Assembly: GCA_023266215.1 (NCBI GenBank)
Contig: JAHFRQ010000005.1
Span: forward strand, 1-64,000
Source of the DNA: Gammaproteobacteria bacterium
GTDB lineage: Bacteria > Pseudomonadota > Gammaproteobacteria > Coxiellales > Coxiellaceae
Reading direction: 5' to 3'
Length of the DNA: 64,000 nt
The position numbers and the translations under genes were made by a program. The first letter of the stretch is position 1. The number at the start of each line of letters is the position of its first letter. Of this stretch, positions 63,613-64,000 are shown piece by piece. The notes below the pieces were generated by a model, which was not told where the DNA came from, made no database searches, and saw only the letters and a program-made list of their open reading frames with translations.

Positions 63613-64000
63613 CGGTAATATTTCCCAATGTTAAATCATACTGCTCAACAGACTTATTTTGAAGCAAAATCGATAATGCATCATGCGTCATAAACTCATG
63701 CTCAAGCGGATTAATCAATGGGTTTAATTTTAATGTCTCAAGATAGCTTGAATTAATATGACTAAATAACACTTTGTCAGCACCCATTAAAATAGCAGCA
63801 ATACCCGCACTGCCGTAACCACAACCTAAATCAATTATTTTTTTATCCTGCACATTAATATCACCGTGCAAGATCATTTCAACGCACTTTGCCGCAGCCT
63901 GTTCATCAAAAACATTACCAATACCTTGCGGCACACTGACATCAAAAATAGGATGGTCCGCGTGATAAAAAATTAATTTTCCTGCATTGTCGCGCTGAAT
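63602..64000 (-). CDS. SAM-dependent methyltransferase (partial, N terminus outside window)
   Basis: The reading frame is open to the right edge of the window, so the N-terminal part is missing here. The visible 132 residues have motif I, IIDLGCGYGSAGIAAIL, which is the SAM-binding loop, and HADHPIFDVSVPQGIGNVFDEQA just before it. The end is DLTLGNITDEK. The protein stops soon after the expected motif II region, so the domain looks short for a full Rossmann methyltransferase, or the fold continues differently. A substrate cannot be assigned. It is coupled to the cysteine synthase homologue. Confidence 0.8.
   Translation of the reverse strand: MQRDNAGKLIFYHADHPIFDVSVPQGIGNVFDEQAAAKCVEMILHGDINVQDKKIIDLGCGYGSAGIAAILMGADKVLFSHINSSYLETLKLNPLINPLEHEFMTHDALSILLQNKSVEQYDLTLGNITDEK

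Overview
The window reads as the chromosome of a low-GC gammaproteobacterium of the Legionellales (Legionella/Coxiella/Aquicella-like). The key evidence is a Dot/Icm type IVB secretion locus (dotA-icmV diverging from icmW-x-icmX), a set of large unrecognised proteins that look like secretion substrates, and housekeeping genes in gammaproteobacterial order. I cannot fix the genus from sequence alone.

Layout. 1-6201: decayed WD40 fragment, then the leftward operon ptsP-tauE-lgt-orf-thyA-orf. 6264-10151: an accessory island lying between ptsP and rppH, genes that are usually neighbours. It holds a higA with a truncated higB, an intact higBA, a secreted protein behind a G9 tract and hipBA, with a shared sequence signature just upstream of each of the three toxin-antitoxin promoters. 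10174-14925: rppH and nrdAB, the latter under tandem NrdR boxes plus a DnaA box. 15115-20382: a 1104-residue candidate effector, a histidine phosphatase and small secreted proteins. 20388-27143: the Dot/Icm block, with an acyl carrier protein and a Hanks-type kinase downstream of dotA and an extra small periplasmic protein between icmW and icmX. 27227-29597: unknown proteins and a short-chain dehydrogenase. 29659-34291: LPS heptose genes (hldD, hldE, waaE-like, waaF). 34383-39032: CBS protein, fis, zapE, wrbA, yihY.

39113-59564 is an aspS-yebC-ruvC-ruvA-ruvB-tolQ-tolR chain that has been opened at almost every joint. A Fic gene sits between yebC and ruvC, a complete yerC-hisGDCBHAFI operon between ruvC and ruvA, a 469-residue candidate effector between ruvA and ruvB, a HEPN-HEPN-MNT module between ruvB and tolQ, and an 886-residue membrane protein after tolR. 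59633-64000: a lone XRE regulator, a MITE-like inverted-repeat element, ispG, panD, a secreted protein, a cysteine synthase homologue and a methyltransferase cut by the window edge.

The points most worth following are: (1) a MntA/HepT module with a second HEPN paralogue that has lost the RNase motif but kept the tyrosine; (2) a Fic enzyme fused to an AbiEi-like DNA-binding domain and preceded by three direct repeats at an exact 23-bp period; (3) the repeat signature tied to three TA promoters; (4) non-canonical genes inside the Dot/Icm cluster.
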